Positions 17,067-27,699 of a stretch of DNA of 44,335 nt are shown here, piece by piece. A program made the position numbers and the translations under genes. Position 1 is the stretch's first letter; each line of letters opens with the position of its first letter. The DNA is taken from contig JASCIV010000117.1 of assembly GCA_030374735.1 (NCBI GenBank), forward strand, positions 1 through 44,335, read 5' to 3'. Source of the DNA: Gracilaria caudata (lineage: Eukaryota; Rhodophyta; Florideophyceae; Gracilariales; Gracilariaceae). The notes beneath the pieces are model-generated. The model worked only from the letters and a program-made list of their open reading frames with translations. It was not told the DNA's origin and ran no database searches.

Positions 17067-18554
17067 CTAATCACCAACAAGCCTTGAAAGTGCCTTAATC
17101 GCGTCTGGATGCCCTGTCTCATCTACAGATTCTGTGTAAAGCTTTATGGCCATAGTAACATCAGCCTTAACTCCTTTCGTCCCTTTCGCCAGTAATGCCG
17201 CCAAACATCTCTTCGCCTCGTCGTTGCCACGTTCAATCGCCAGCTTGTATAGCCTGACAGCTCGTTTCGGGTTTGGCGGGCTAGAACTGATTCCTTTCTG
17301 CAATAGTTTCGCCAATTCCACAATTGCAGAGGTGCCTGCCTTGAAGGTCGGACACTGCTTACACGCCACTTCCAGCAGTTTAGCAGCCCTCGTCTCATCT
17401 TTGGGTATACACCCGGTTCCGTCCTTGAGTAACAACGCCAGGTTAAATATAGCCGGAGGATATTTCTTCGCTGCGGCATTTTCGTACAACTCCAACGCTT
17501 TTGCTTGGTCCGCAGGTACGCCCTCTGCGCCGAGTTCTAATATAACAGCAAGATTTGTCAAAGCGCGGCTATCAGCTTTCTCCGCAATAATATCTTCGTA
17601 CAGCTGCACCGCTCGTGGCGCATTTGCGGGGATATCCGTGGTGCCCTTGGTTAGCAATGCTGCTAAATGAATCCTGGCATCGATTGCATCTGTTTGTTTA
17701 GCAGCCTCTTCGAATAATTGTAACGCACGAGCAGGATTCCGAGGAACATCGCCTCTGCCGCGGAGTAACAAGTTGCCAAGATTTATCATTGCGCTAACTG
17801 ATTTGCTGTTGTCCAGCACTTCTTCGTATAGGGTGACGGCCTGAAGAGGATCGGCTGGTACGTTTTCGGCGCCCACTTCCAAGATGGCAGCAAGGGCTTC
17901 CTTGGCGTCCATACTGTTCATCTCGATGGCCTTCTTGTACCATTTCACGGCACGCTTCGGGTCGGACGGTACTCCAACGCCACCCTCGAATAGCGCGCTG
18001 GCCAAGTCGACCATCGATTCCATGTCTTTTCCTTTGCGGATAGCTCTCTTGAAGAGTTTTAGAGCACGGGGAGCGTCGACGGGTGTGTCATGGTCTCCAG
18101 ACCATAGCAAGCCGGCAAGATTATACATGGAAACGATATTTTCATGCTGGGCTATGGCCCGCTCGTACAACTGAATCGCTCTACGAATGTTGCGAGGAAC
18201 CTGCTTGGTGCCCCTTTCGAACAAGTACGCCAGGTTGTTTGTGGCACTTCCATCCCTTCGTAGACGCATAGCATTCTCATACAACTCCTGCGAACGCTTC
18301 GGATTGGGCGGAATTTCGCCGTATCCAAAGTCGTACAGCATGGCAAGCTCGAACATGGCGCGTGGAGAGCGGTACTGGGAAGCACGTTCAAGGAGCTGTA
18401 CCGCACGATTGGTATCACGCTGCACGCCTTCGGCACCGTCCAGTAGGAGAAGCGCCAGCTCCACCATAGCGTTCTGATCAGCAAATCGCTTGATGTTTCG
18501 TTCATATATCTCAGCCGTGTCTCTGGGCGTCAATTCGCGACGCGGCGGTGGCAT
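17067..18554 (-). CDS. Sel1-like (TPR-type) repeat protein
   Basis: I start at the ATG at 18554, giving 495 residues; the frame is open seven codons further to a GTG. Almost the whole protein is about 13 tandem Sel1-like units of 36-40 residues. A typical unit reads A-x-x-LYExAI, then a variable turn, then AxxNLAxLLxxG, then VPxDPxRA. Sel1 repeats form a right-handed superhelix used as a protein-binding scaffold, for example in Hrd1/Sel1 ER degradation complexes and signalling adaptors. This protein has no signal peptide, membrane helix or catalytic domain, so a cytosolic scaffold is the best inference. The high similarity among units suggests growth by internal duplication. Confidence 0.88.
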   Translation of the reverse strand: MPPPRRELTPRDTAEIYERNIKRFADQNAMVELALLLLDGAEGVQRDTNRAVQLLERASQYRSPRAMFELAMLYDFGYGEIPPNPKRSQELYENAMRLRRDGSATNNLAYLFERGTKQVPRNIRRAIQLYERAIAQHENIVSMYNLAGLLWSGDHDTPVDAPRALKLFKRAIRKGKDMESMVDLASALFEGGVGVPSDPKRAVKWYKKAIEMNSMDAKEALAAILEVGAENVPADPLQAVTLYEEVLDNSKSVSAMINLGNLLLRGRGDVPRNPARALQLFEEAAKQTDAIDARIHLAALLTKGTTDIPANAPRAVQLYEDIIAEKADSRALTNLAVILELGAEGVPADQAKALELYENAAAKKYPPAIFNLALLLKDGTGCIPKDETRAAKLLEVACKQCPTFKAGTSAIVELAKLLQKGISSSPPNPKRAVRLYKLAIERGNDEAKRCLAALLAKGTKGVKADVTMAIKLYTESVDETGHPDAIKALSRLVGD

Positions 18555-19279
18555 GATTGGCGAAGCAGCCCGCACGTGGCATGTATATTATCGATAAATA
18601 CGTCAGTTAGGGATCAATGGCGCGAGCCGAACGTCGACTGGGGAGTGTGGGGAGACACGGCTTTTGGACGATGAAGAAAGAGCGGCGCCGGGAGTTCGCC
18701 AGGGACGGTGGAGCGTGTGCCGCAGAGTGTGATGGCGGTGGAGGGTGCGGGGGAGGGTGCGGGGGAAGCAATGGACTATGGTGGGTTAGGCGCGATGCAG
18801 AGAAGATGGCGCACGTGGGGTTGCCCCGGCAGCGGCGGTGGCACAGTCTCGTGGTCTGATGGAATTAGAGCGTGTATCAGATGCGCTAGCGTGGCTGGCT
18901 AGCAGTGACTTGCCTACGGTTCAATGCCGCAAATTCGTTAGAATTAACGGCCACGGTTGCCGTCGTACCCCTGTACTTATGATAGATACGCGCAGTCTCG
19001 GTCAGTGCTCAATGAACATGCGTTGCTGCCACCCTTGTAGAAACCCTTGTGAATTTTAGTTCATGTTTAGTACACATGAGCGAAGTCGCGGCAAGCCGCG
19101 ACGAGAAAAGCCATATGTAGTGATACCAAGTTCTCAAGCAAAGTGTTTCTCGTCTGACCGACCTCGTCATAACTTTGGCCGCAGTTGACTTCATCCCATA
19201 CAATGAGTGCAGAAGCCGCAACTGCGCTCCTAACCTGTACAAGCGGCGACAAGAGACAAAACGTTGCACCACGTCGGCG
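18555..19279. other. Intergenic region with G-rich tracts
   Basis: This holds the probable promoter of the Sel1-repeat gene (read leftward) and the 3' side of the next minus-strand gene. A G-rich segment at about 18725-18770 has a duplicated GAGGGTGCGGGGG unit and several G-runs, with possible quadruplex potential. No convincing gene. Confidence 0.5.
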
Positions 19280-21199
19280 TCATACCATCGACGAATCCCT
19301 TCCCGAATCGCGCTCATTGACCTCTTGATCATACCCATACGAGTACTCATCGGACCCGCTATCCCGTGCAGCACGTTCGGCACTGGACATGCCGTCCCTT
19401 CCAACCCCAACAGTGAAGCCAAGACCTTCATCACCGTCCCCTCTATTTAAGAAACTAAACATTCTCTTCAACCGACTCAAGAACCAGTTACCTTCCTCCT
19501 GTATTGTCTCCCCGATGTTCTTCTCTTCCGAAAAGTAGGCTTCGTCTCTGGGGATGATGTCACCATCCATCAAATCGCTGTCCATACTCGGCATCATTTT
19601 CACCGTCACAACCGGTGCAGTCTGAGAAGAATTACGCGACCTCCATTTCCACCATCGTTTCTCGTCTGGCGTGTTCGATTCGTTGGAAGACGGTCTTGTC
19701 TCCGTGTCAGATTCCGCGCCAATGTCATCGGCGTCAATAGAGTACCGCCTCTCCAACCCATCCATGTCAGTCCCGCTGCCCAACAAACTCAACTTGGTGC
19801 TATCAAACGCCGCTCTACCAAATGGTCCTTCGGCAGCCGAACCGTCTTTTCTTCGTCTCCTTCTCATCAGGCCGGAGGCAAATACTTCCAGAAAGACACC
19901 AAGCACAATGGCACACACAGCAATCACCACAAACGACACCCCCACCGCATGGAATTTATCCTCGCCCTTACAAGAAGCAGACCAAACCTCAATCTCCCCA
20001 AAAGTACCATTCCCCATGTAAAACGCAACCGTTTCAAGTCGTTCATTATCAACCGCTCGAATAAGTTCGACACCCTTGACAAGAAACGGCAGCGTAGAAA
20101 ACACATCGGTGAAAACGATATACGCAAGCATCGCCGGTGTGCTCAATTCCGCCAGAAACGCAACAGGAATTAGGTTCATCGTTAGCGGCAGAGCAAGAAT
20201 GGCAATGTTACTCGCTGCAATGGCGTCTTCTGCAAGGTCTATGGCCACAGAATTCTGTCTCAAAGCCTCGTTAATGGCTGGATTGTCTTCCATGAACATG
20301 GTACCATGTGAAGCTAAACCAAGCCTGCCATTCCATTTCTCCAATAAAGTTGATGATTCTTCCCATTCGCCACGTTCGTCCAGCTCAGGACCTTTACGTT
20401 CCAGCTTAGGCTGTGTCATCCTCAACGAGTCCTGAAAGTCGTCTCGGACCCATTCCTGGAAAAATTGACGATCATAATCCAAAACAAAGTTATCGACTGG
20501 GCGATTGGTGACGGAGACTCGCAAGTACAACCTTGAATTCGCTCGGTATGCAGAAACAGTCTGCAAGTCACACTGCTGCGAAATGAGACGAAGGTCCCAA
20601 CCAGTTTGAGGGAAAACAGTTCGCGTCCAATTCGCCAATCCTTGACGCCACGGGGACTGCCTACTCCTTTCGACCGCAGGCTGCATAGAAAAAACAGCGT
20701 CTCGGAGCATCTCTCTCACTCCTTGTGTAAGAGAAGAGTCAAAGTCATCTTTAGCTTCATCTTTGGAGAAGTCAAGTCGCGACGGACATGACTCATCAAC
20801 GCCTTCTTTGGCTTCAATAACCTGGCGCTTCTGGGCACCGTCAGGCATAAACTCGACCCAATTCAACTCGCGATGTAGATTGCATGCAGACTCATCATTG
20901 CTGCTGCGACGTTTATCCATTATCTCCACAAGGCGCTCGAGAAACGTGAAAACGCGTGTCATCTTTTGCGCTTCCTGCCTGTTGTTGCGATAGTACTCCG
21001 CGACTGGGGCCGAGGTGGACATCGAGAAATAGCGAGGGTTGTCCCATAGCGGAAATTCGGTGAACACACGAGTTACACACTCATTGTCTTCGGATTGCGC
21101 CGACACAAGGGAAGGAAGAAGAAGAACAGCGGCAAAGCACAGCGATAAAAACGAGAACGAGTGGCGCGAACGACGCGTTGACAGAGTCTTGATGCGCAT
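19280..21199 (-). CDS. Signal-peptide, three-helix membrane protein with long acidic tail (paralogue of 14720-16156)
   Basis: The product has 639 residues. A basic N-terminus leads into a signal peptide (SFLSLCFAAVLLLPSLVSA, cleavage near residue 34). The ectodomain of about 280 residues contains YRANSRLYLRVSVTN, matching its paralogue. The block AIDLAEDAIAASNIAILALP through FLVKGVELI carries two helices (about 330-382), and a third lies at about 418-440 followed by RRRRRK. The cytosolic tail of about 190 residues is acidic and Ser-rich, which the 14.7-kb paralogue lacks. It may carry phosphorylation or adaptor sites. The pair sits in inverted orientation, about 3 kb apart, with the Sel1 gene between. 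Function unknown; the paralogy and topology are clear. Confidence 0.82.
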   Translation of the reverse strand: MRIKTLSTRRSRHSFSFLSLCFAAVLLLPSLVSAQSEDNECVTRVFTEFPLWDNPRYFSMSTSAPVAEYYRNNRQEAQKMTRVFTFLERLVEIMDKRRSSNDESACNLHRELNWVEFMPDGAQKRQVIEAKEGVDESCPSRLDFSKDEAKDDFDSSLTQGVREMLRDAVFSMQPAVERSRQSPWRQGLANWTRTVFPQTGWDLRLISQQCDLQTVSAYRANSRLYLRVSVTNRPVDNFVLDYDRQFFQEWVRDDFQDSLRMTQPKLERKGPELDERGEWEESSTLLEKWNGRLGLASHGTMFMEDNPAINEALRQNSVAIDLAEDAIAASNIAILALPLTMNLIPVAFLAELSTPAMLAYIVFTDVFSTLPFLVKGVELIRAVDNERLETVAFYMGNGTFGEIEVWSASCKGEDKFHAVGVSFVVIAVCAIVLGVFLEVFASGLMRRRRRKDGSAAEGPFGRAAFDSTKLSLLGSGTDMDGLERRYSIDADDIGAESDTETRPSSNESNTPDEKRWWKWRSRNSSQTAPVVTVKMMPSMDSDLMDGDIIPRDEAYFSEEKNIGETIQEEGNWFLSRLKRMFSFLNRGDGDEGLGFTVGVGRDGMSSAERAARDSGSDEYSYGYDQEVNERDSGRDSSMV

Positions 21200-22075
21200 G
21201 GTAGCTCTCGTGTCACATACTTCTGCACGTAGCGGCGGGAACGAGAAGTTAATAGAAGAAACCGTGTTGGTCAGGCTTGCACGAGCTGGCTACAAAGCAA
21301 AAGTGCCTTGAAGAAGATAAGGTCTTTCGCACATAGACCAGAGCGACACGCACCTCCGCCGTACGGACGAGTGCGGTGGGTTTTACGAAACGCGCTGAGC
21401 GCTGGGCGCACACCGCGCACGTGCACCAATTTCTCCCGACTGTGCAAAATCGGCCGAGATGTAGCGGTGTGGCACAGATTTTGGGCAGCAAAGACTCGTT
21501 GTCATGCATGCGTGGCGTATAGCGTCCCAACGATGACTTTCAGTCCCAGCGAGTGAAAGGGGTTCGTTCTGCAAGTCCGTGTTGGCCTGTTCGCGTTCTG
21601 TTTGATTGTGCAAGCGCAAGGGTGAGCAAGTAAGCTTTCCCGCAGTTTATCGGTCTGCAGTACAATGTTTTCAGCCGATGGTGGGAGCCGCATCCTCGTT
21701 CGTCATCGCTGCGCTCATGCGTCTGTATCTACGTACTGCAGTGGCGTACTTCATGGACAAAGGGTTACAGGGATAGCAGTGTACGTCTTTTCGCGTGCAT
21801 ACTTGCTTCCCACGCCCATCTTGCAGCGCATCATCCGTAGCTCTTTCACTGCCCATACCTTTTGATACCTTTCGGAGTTGCAAACGTAAAGTTTCTTCTC
21901 CCGCTTCTTCACTACGTTCATCAGCTTGGTCGTTGAGCGGAGACGATGACAAGGCTGCAACGTGCCAGTATCGCCTGTATTATACAAGCGATATCTACTG
22001 GCACGTTGCAGCAGAATGCCTCTGTCATAGCAAAGCATTCGAAGCAAACTGAGATCATCAATGATTTTTATCATT
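21200..22075. other. Intergenic region upstream of the three-helix gene
   Basis: This contains the promoter side of the gene starting at 21199 (-) and the 3' side of the propeller-like gene stopping at 22076 (-). Short frames on both strands look random. The notable element is the hairpin at 21954-22012. Confidence 0.5.
21954..22012 (-). repeat. Strong 59-nt inverted repeat (hairpin) after a stop codon
   Basis: The outer arms pair perfectly over 16 bp (GCTGCAACGTGCCAGT with its complement). Then come a 5-bp ATCGC/GCGAT stem and a short TGTA/TACA apex, with only a 4-nt bulge and one mismatch. It starts 63 nt beyond the stop of the minus-strand propeller-like gene, so it would be in that gene's 3' UTR. 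A 3'-end or processing element, a small-RNA precursor or a tiny mobile-element remnant are all possible. There are no obvious target-site duplications. Confidence 0.75.
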
Positions 22076-23788
22076 CTAAAGATTGTCGTTGAATAAATGC
22101 TCTAGTTGAGGCCGCTCTCCAAGCCTTCTAGTAGCTCCACGATCACCATCTTGTACCAAGGTGAGTCCATCATTCGCCTCCCGTTGCATCCCAATTCGTT
22201 TCCGTCGTCGCACAGTTATCGCATACAGCCCAGCAAACACAAGTGCCACCAACGCCGATCCAACGCAGATGCTGGCAATTGAACCCAGATTAAGCGATTC
22301 TCCCCCTTCTTTCTCGTCACTCTTTTTCGACCTCTTTGAATCTTGCACAGCCAACATTTCGTTTGTTGTAATCGAGCCATTGTCAAGTATATATATTTTC
22401 ACGGGCTTTGACATCCCATCTTCCGATCTCCATTTATATTCGGCCGGTATACCAAAGCTTCCCAGCAAAACTTCCCCACTTCCATCATCTCTGTTTCTCA
22501 CTCCAGCATATACAATATTTCCATCACTGTCCAAGTCAAACGTTGTAATCTTGTCGCAGTGAAGTCCATCAAGACTGTTCGCAACGTGAGAACCGACGGA
22601 CTTCATGTTGCGGACATCATACACCCATAATGCTGGTACGGAGTGTTTCTTACTGCTCTCCTTGACTTTCACCGCCTTCGCTCCTGAATTCCCCAGCACC
22701 AACGCGAATCCAGCTTCATTTACTACCACGTCCCTCACAACGTCATCACCACCCCTGTCAAAGCTGAACATCCTCTCCGTCCATTGCCTCGGTCTCGTCT
22801 TATTCGAGACAATCCGCAGCGCAAAGTTCGGCACCATGGAGTCAGTAGTTGAATGTGATAAGGCTTTCGTGAACGAGACAAGCAGCTTCCCAGATCTTCT
22901 GTCATGAGCCAGACCATAATAGCCATCTGCATCGACTATCTGATCACCAACATTTAATACTCGCTCAATTGTACCATAGTCACGGAGCTGTGCGGATATA
23001 ACAACACCCATATTGCGCCTATCATTCTCTTTGGTGTGCAAGACAACATAAAGGGAAGAAGTCTCTTCTACAACCAAGAGCCTCTGAGGCCAAGAAAAAG
23101 GCCAAACAGACCGGGTTTCCAATTGGGTCTTGCTCTCAACATGACCTGTAGTATGATGCAACCGAGCTAGGAAAAATTCTTGGTCTCTCACCGCTCTGTT
23201 TCCGTTCAAGAACAGTGACCCATTTGTCCTACCAGCGATAATGATCCCCCCGCGCCTGGAAACAGCCACATGTTCGATTTGCGTTTCTGTAGCTTGCATG
23301 CCATACTGTTTCGACCATAATCTTTTCCCTGTAAACGAATTGTAAACGACAATGAATCCATCTTTTATACCACGAGATAGTTTGGCTCCTTCAGTTTGTC
23401 TACCAAGGGTCACGTTCCCTTTGGTATAACCAGTTACATATATCGTTCTTCCAAAGAAATATATCGAAGTTGCGATGTCCAGATATGCCGATCCTGTCCT
23501 CGTAAGCCATATCATTATCCCAGAGCGACTGAACTTTGCAATAAAAATACTATCCGCACTCACATTATCACCGTCGGCCTTGCCGAAGGAACCGTCGGTG
23601 TTACCCACCACGAACGTATTCCCACGATCATCTGTGGTCAGTGATACGGCTGAGGTGTATCCCTCCGACGACAGACCGACTCGGAAGGCACGAAATTCAG
23701 ATTCAGTTGATGGCAATGCTTGAGAGAAGCAGAAGAGAACACTTATCGAAATGATCAGATGCAAACAAAGCACTTCAAGGACCCTCAT
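22076..23788 (-). CDS. Type I membrane protein with beta-propeller-like (SBBP-type) ectodomain
   Basis: The product has 570 residues with an N-terminal signal peptide (about 1-24). The ectodomain of about 470 residues has repeated four-strand-like units. Examples are TTDDRGNTFVVGNTDGSF, FFGRTIYVTGYTKGNVTLG, SRRGGIIIAGRTNGSL and DLDSDGNIVYAGVRN. The G-N-x-h-x-G-x-T/N pattern resembles SBBP/YncE-type beta-propeller blades. One transmembrane helix (about 508-530) is followed by RRRKR and a short cytosolic tail. The ATG at 23788 fits the signal peptide. Propeller ectodomains usually bind ligands or partners, so a surface receptor or adhesion role is an inference. No enzymatic residues recognised. 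Confidence 0.78.
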   Translation of the reverse strand: MRVLEVLCLHLIISISVLFCFSQALPSTESEFRAFRVGLSSEGYTSAVSLTTDDRGNTFVVGNTDGSFGKADGDNVSADSIFIAKFSRSGIMIWLTRTGSAYLDIATSIYFFGRTIYVTGYTKGNVTLGRQTEGAKLSRGIKDGFIVVYNSFTGKRLWSKQYGMQATETQIEHVAVSRRGGIIIAGRTNGSLFLNGNRAVRDQEFFLARLHHTTGHVESKTQLETRSVWPFSWPQRLLVVEETSSLYVVLHTKENDRRNMGVVISAQLRDYGTIERVLNVGDQIVDADGYYGLAHDRRSGKLLVSFTKALSHSTTDSMVPNFALRIVSNKTRPRQWTERMFSFDRGGDDVVRDVVVNEAGFALVLGNSGAKAVKVKESSKKHSVPALWVYDVRNMKSVGSHVANSLDGLHCDKITTFDLDSDGNIVYAGVRNRDDGSGEVLLGSFGIPAEYKWRSEDGMSKPVKIYILDNGSITTNEMLAVQDSKRSKKSDEKEGGESLNLGSIASICVGSALVALVFAGLYAITVRRRKRIGMQREANDGLTLVQDGDRGATRRLGERPQLEHLFNDNL

Positions 23789-24651
23789 CGTCTAAGAAGA
23801 AGCGGGGGCCCGTGATAAACAAGGCCCAATAGAGGAAATGTGACTGCTGCTTTTTCATCGAAGAATCCAAAACGGAACTTGACACTTCCAAAGAATCACA
23901 CCCTGAGAAGGAAAACTTCACCATGTAAAGTTGCATTCCATATTGGCCAAATTCTTTCTTCGCATTATTCAAGACCCGCGAGAGGTAGGAGATCTTAGCC
24001 GGGTGATATGATGGAAGGTACTGATTGAGGCAAGTGCGAGAACTGTATGTTTCTACAGGAGGAGAGATATATCTCTTTGAGGAAATTGCCCACATTAGTA
24101 CAAGGGCGAACTGTTCCTCAAATTGTACCAAGTATGATGCTGGACGCATAGAAACGTCGTTCTTACTCCGTTACAAATCCTGTCTCTCTCCACAGTAATA
24201 TTGTCCCTAGTGCTGGCCGCTTGCAGGCTACCTGTGCGATATGTGTAAGGAGAAAGACACAGACTTTGCCCCTCATGTTCTGATCGTCATAGCGAAGCCT
24301 AACTTTCGAGCTTCTTAACTCTAATCCATTCGAAACGTAGGTGAACTTCGGTAGGTCAGAACACTGTTTGTCGCAGCAAGCAATGACTACTCTTATAACT
24401 CTGGTTTAAGTTTCCCTTTTATAACACCTCGGTAGAATTGGACTCCCGCCAATGCAGAACACTCCCTTTCAAAGTGGTAGAAACTCGAGAGTACTTGGAC
24501 GAAAAACAAGCACACAGTCATTCCAGTTGGCCAGATATATCATCTCCCGACACCGTCTTCATTTATGGCGAACTGCTGATAGTCTCTTTCTGCATGACAC
24601 CGTGTATATACAATACTCCTCTCCACTGCAGTTCTCGAATTTGCTAGATGC
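23789..24651. other. Intergenic region with one doubtful minus-strand frame
   Basis: This is the upstream region of the propeller-like gene and the 3' side of flotillin. A 124-codon ATG-initiated minus-strand frame (23775-24149) ends overlapping the propeller gene's first codons. It has no domain, signal peptide or good composition, so I do not call it a gene; it could be an upstream open frame. No repeats or RNA genes seen. Confidence 0.45.
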
Positions 24652-26112
24652 TCATGAAACATTACTTGTTACCAATGCCTCGAAGATTGCTGGTAACTGC
24701 GCTGCCAAAATGTTAATCGTGTTCGTGACATTGGCTTCTTGCTGTTGTTGATCAACGATAGTAATCCCGTCAATTCCGACCAAGGGTTCAACTATCACTC
24801 TCATGTTTCGCTCGAAATCGGCAATCATCTGATTGATCAAGTACGGCTCATTTTCATGGTCTCTCCATATCTGGAGCTGGCGCTCAAGGAGATCCATTTC
24901 CGCCATTCCTTCCGCTCGTATCGTCTGTGCCTTCATAATATCGATTTCTGCATCGGCCAAGCCTTCCAATCGTATAGCCCGAGCTTCAGCCAACCCTTTC
25001 TCTCGGATTTCTGCGGCCTCTACTGTAGCTTCCGCAAATCCCTTCTTCCTCACTTGCTCTGCCTCCGCCTCAGCATTTGCTCTTGCTATTTCTATTTCCT
25101 TCTCTGCTCGTGCCCGTGCTTTAGCCACGCTTCGGTCGCATTTAATAATTCGTTTATAGTACTTCGCATCTGCCTCTACTTCAACAGTCTTCTCCATTGT
25201 AAGTCTTTGTTTCTGAACTTTGCGACGCAGTACCACCAATTCAGCAGCTATTTCTGCTGCTTTCGCATATTTCTTTTTGACTAGCAATTCGGCTTCCCTT
25301 TCAGCTGTAGTGATAGCGAATGCCTTCTCTCGAGCTGCCCTGGCACGATCAACGTTTGCTTTTGCTTTAGCATCAGTAATAGCCTTCTCTTTGTGTGAAA
25401 ACATCGCACGTATGCGTTCTTTGTTCTGATTCACATGGGCTGCTACCTGCCTTTTCATTTCGTTCAAGTTAGCTCGACTTCGATGCTGTGCTTCACTTTC
25501 AACCTTTTCTCTTTGCACACGGGCGTTTTCTAATGCTCCCAGCGCGTCAATGTAGCCTTCATCATCTGTGACTGTTACAACCGTGTACGAAACGATAGCT
25601 AATCCCATATTACGTAAATCATGACGGCAGTGTTCAATGACCCTTTCACAAAACAAATCCCGATTATGAATGAGTTGCTCAACGGTCAGAGTGCCTATGA
25701 TCGCTCTCTGATGGCCAGCAATCGTTTGCTTGATTGTGTAATCAATATCTTGCGAGCTCTTGCCAAGAAAATGTTGTGCAGCCAACAAAATGGCGGCTTC
25801 GTCTGTGTATAACGCTGAATCAGCTCGCCTTCCGGGTAGGTTGCTTGGAGCATTTTCCCATTCTGGGTTCCAACCTTGAATCTTTACCTGACAACAGCTG
25901 AGGACATTTACTTGCGCTCCCGTCGAAGAGATACCACGGCGCGTTTCGATGTTGATGGTGCGAAGCTCGAGATTCAAGAAGTCTATCCTTTCAAGACCTG
26001 GGAAGTATGTGACAGTTCCACCAATCTGTATTCTGAGTCTATTTGCTCCAAAAGTCTTTAGAATCGCAGTGTTAGGCCCGGCAGTCCTGACAATTCCACG
26101 GAAATTGAGCAT
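24652..26112 (-). CDS. Flotillin / reggie-like SPFH-domain protein
   Basis: I start at the ATG at 26112 (G at -3), giving 486 residues, close to the usual flotillin length of about 430-490. The N-terminal SPFH/band-7 domain (about 1-190) has the flotillin opening (TAGPNTAILKTFG), VNVLSCCQVKIQG, AAQHFLGKSSQDI, IIGTLTVEQL and IVSYTVVTVTDDEGYIDALG. A long Ala/Glu/Lys coiled coil (about 200-400) follows, and a C-terminal oligomerisation segment ends in INILAAQLPAIFEAL. Flotillins scaffold sterol-rich membrane microdomains and act in endocytosis and signalling from the cytosolic face. The frame stays open a few codons upstream without an ATG, so a small upstream exon cannot be excluded. Confidence 0.95.
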   Translation of the reverse strand: MLNFRGIVRTAGPNTAILKTFGANRLRIQIGGTVTYFPGLERIDFLNLELRTINIETRRGISSTGAQVNVLSCCQVKIQGWNPEWENAPSNLPGRRADSALYTDEAAILLAAQHFLGKSSQDIDYTIKQTIAGHQRAIIGTLTVEQLIHNRDLFCERVIEHCRHDLRNMGLAIVSYTVVTVTDDEGYIDALGALENARVQREKVESEAQHRSRANLNEMKRQVAAHVNQNKERIRAMFSHKEKAITDAKAKANVDRARAAREKAFAITTAEREAELLVKKKYAKAAEIAAELVVLRRKVQKQRLTMEKTVEVEADAKYYKRIIKCDRSVAKARARAEKEIEIARANAEAEAEQVRKKGFAEATVEAAEIREKGLAEARAIRLEGLADAEIDIMKAQTIRAEGMAEMDLLERQLQIWRDHENEPYLINQMIADFERNMRVIVEPLVGIDGITIVDQQQQEANVTNTINILAAQLPAIFEALVTSNVS

Positions 26113-27699
26113 TGCTTTTGCGCGTTCAACTCCCGAGAGATACACGAAGAACTAGTACGAAGCTCTGTGAGAAATGCGCTTTCGTTCCGAGGCCAGAATC
26201 AAGTGGAAAGGGCCTGCCTCTCGGCGGGCTTTGCGTCAAAAAGTTCTTGAGTGATGAACGGTGATATGAGATTGTTGAGGTGGAGGTGGTGCACCACTTC
26301 TAGTACCTTTCTCCGTTTCGTAATTTCCTCTGCGGCCAATACCGTTTGAGAAAACTAACAGGTACAACGAGGCTGCTAGGGCTCATGGGAACCGCCGTTG
26401 TTTGAGCAGCTTTACAGTATCTACTGGCCCTCTTTGAGTAAACTCATTACAGTATCAGAAGGGGAGACTGCATCATCATGACCTACCTGCTCTCTCCGAA
26501 GGTATGTACTTGCACGGTCTGCTTACCGGATGAAGACATATGCAGGCCCGCGGCCAGCTTATGGTCCTCTCGTAAGTTAGGCCGAGACAAGAATTCACCT
26601 TATTTCATTGTAGTGATCAACCACGCCGTGCTGTCAACATTAAGACCATCAGCTAACATTATATGAGAGGTCAGTTTGCTATCGACAGTGGGACCCAAAC
26701 GACTAGTACCTATGCAGCAGAAGCTTGATGATTTACTGCGTATGAGTATCAGAAGCCATTAACCCCATCCAGTGACAAGTCGCTTTCACCTCGAGTTCTG
26801 TTGAACATGTGAGCTGACACCAGTTCTGCTCATCTGGCCAAAACAAAGCACCAGCATTGTGCTAACGCATTTTGGTGCTTGCAGGTTGGAACTTTGGGAT
26901 GATGAACAGAATTTCCACCCCGCCTGTACCCGTGCGTCGCCTCTCAAGTAATCAATCACTCCTAAGCGGGTGAATTAGTTTAAGGTTCGAGTTCCACTTC
27001 CAAGTACTCTCTGACGAGATAATACCCGTGTATATCCCTGCAATTATGCCGGTGCTTTTCTCATCAATGCCTGGCCTGAAGGAATTTCACTTCCTCTCAA
27101 ATTCGTGGCTGATGGCTGCACTCATTCAATGAAACAAGCTGGTTCTGTTTTGGTACTCACAATTCATGTGGGTGCTGATTACTACGAAGGGTAATAGTTG
27201 AATCGCCCGCGGCATTCTGTCCGCAAAAGTCAACACATCTTTATTTCACTCCTCAACTTCTGCTCCATTCGCCTTTACGTAAACAGGCATACTACACGTA
27301 GCGAGTCTAGCGACACTAGCGCATATGCGCACCACACCCCTAGAAGACAAGGGACAATCCCTTTCTTTGTTTTGGTAAACTGTACAGTAGTAGAATTTCA
27401 AATGATGTTTTCTTCCAGGAGGAAGGCCAAGACTTATTTGGTTGGTCTGATCAAGTTTCGCACAGAACTTTTTAGCCGATGGCAATCTCTAAACATCTCG
27501 CGTCGCGAGGAGTACCTAAAGCGGCATACAAGCAACGTGATCTGGGCCCATTTTGACGTTTGTCCCGCAGCCGCTCCGTAGCTTCTCAAAAGAAGATGCC
27601 ACAGGATGAAGTGACGGCAAACTGCGTGAGTGTCACCTCCTTCTGATAATCCCTTTGGACGTCCTAAAACTCATAGCAGTATCCCAAAAGGTCTAAGTT
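26113..27699. other. Intergenic region, no gene recognised
   Basis: About 1.6 kb upstream of flotillin. Open frames are short and lack motifs. A modest inverted repeat (AAGCACCA 26846-26853 with TGGTGCTT 26873-26880) is present. A partial B-box-like GGTTCGAGTTCC near 26982 has no matching tRNA cloverleaf. Promoter elements for flotillin must lie here, but I cannot point to one. Confidence 0.45.

Noticed and set aside
23775..24149. 124-codon minus-strand frame just upstream of the propeller-like gene
   Set aside because: It has an ATG but no domain, signal peptide or coding-like composition, and it overlaps the start of the next gene. It may be an upstream open frame.
26843..26885. 8-bp inverted repeat as a transposon terminus
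   Set aside because: The stem is short, the 19-nt loop is unstructured, and no target-site duplication or transposase is nearby.
26975..26995. B-box-like GGTTCGAGTTCC, possible tRNA
   Set aside because: It has an extra base against the consensus, and no A box, acceptor stem or anticodon stem can be folded around it.
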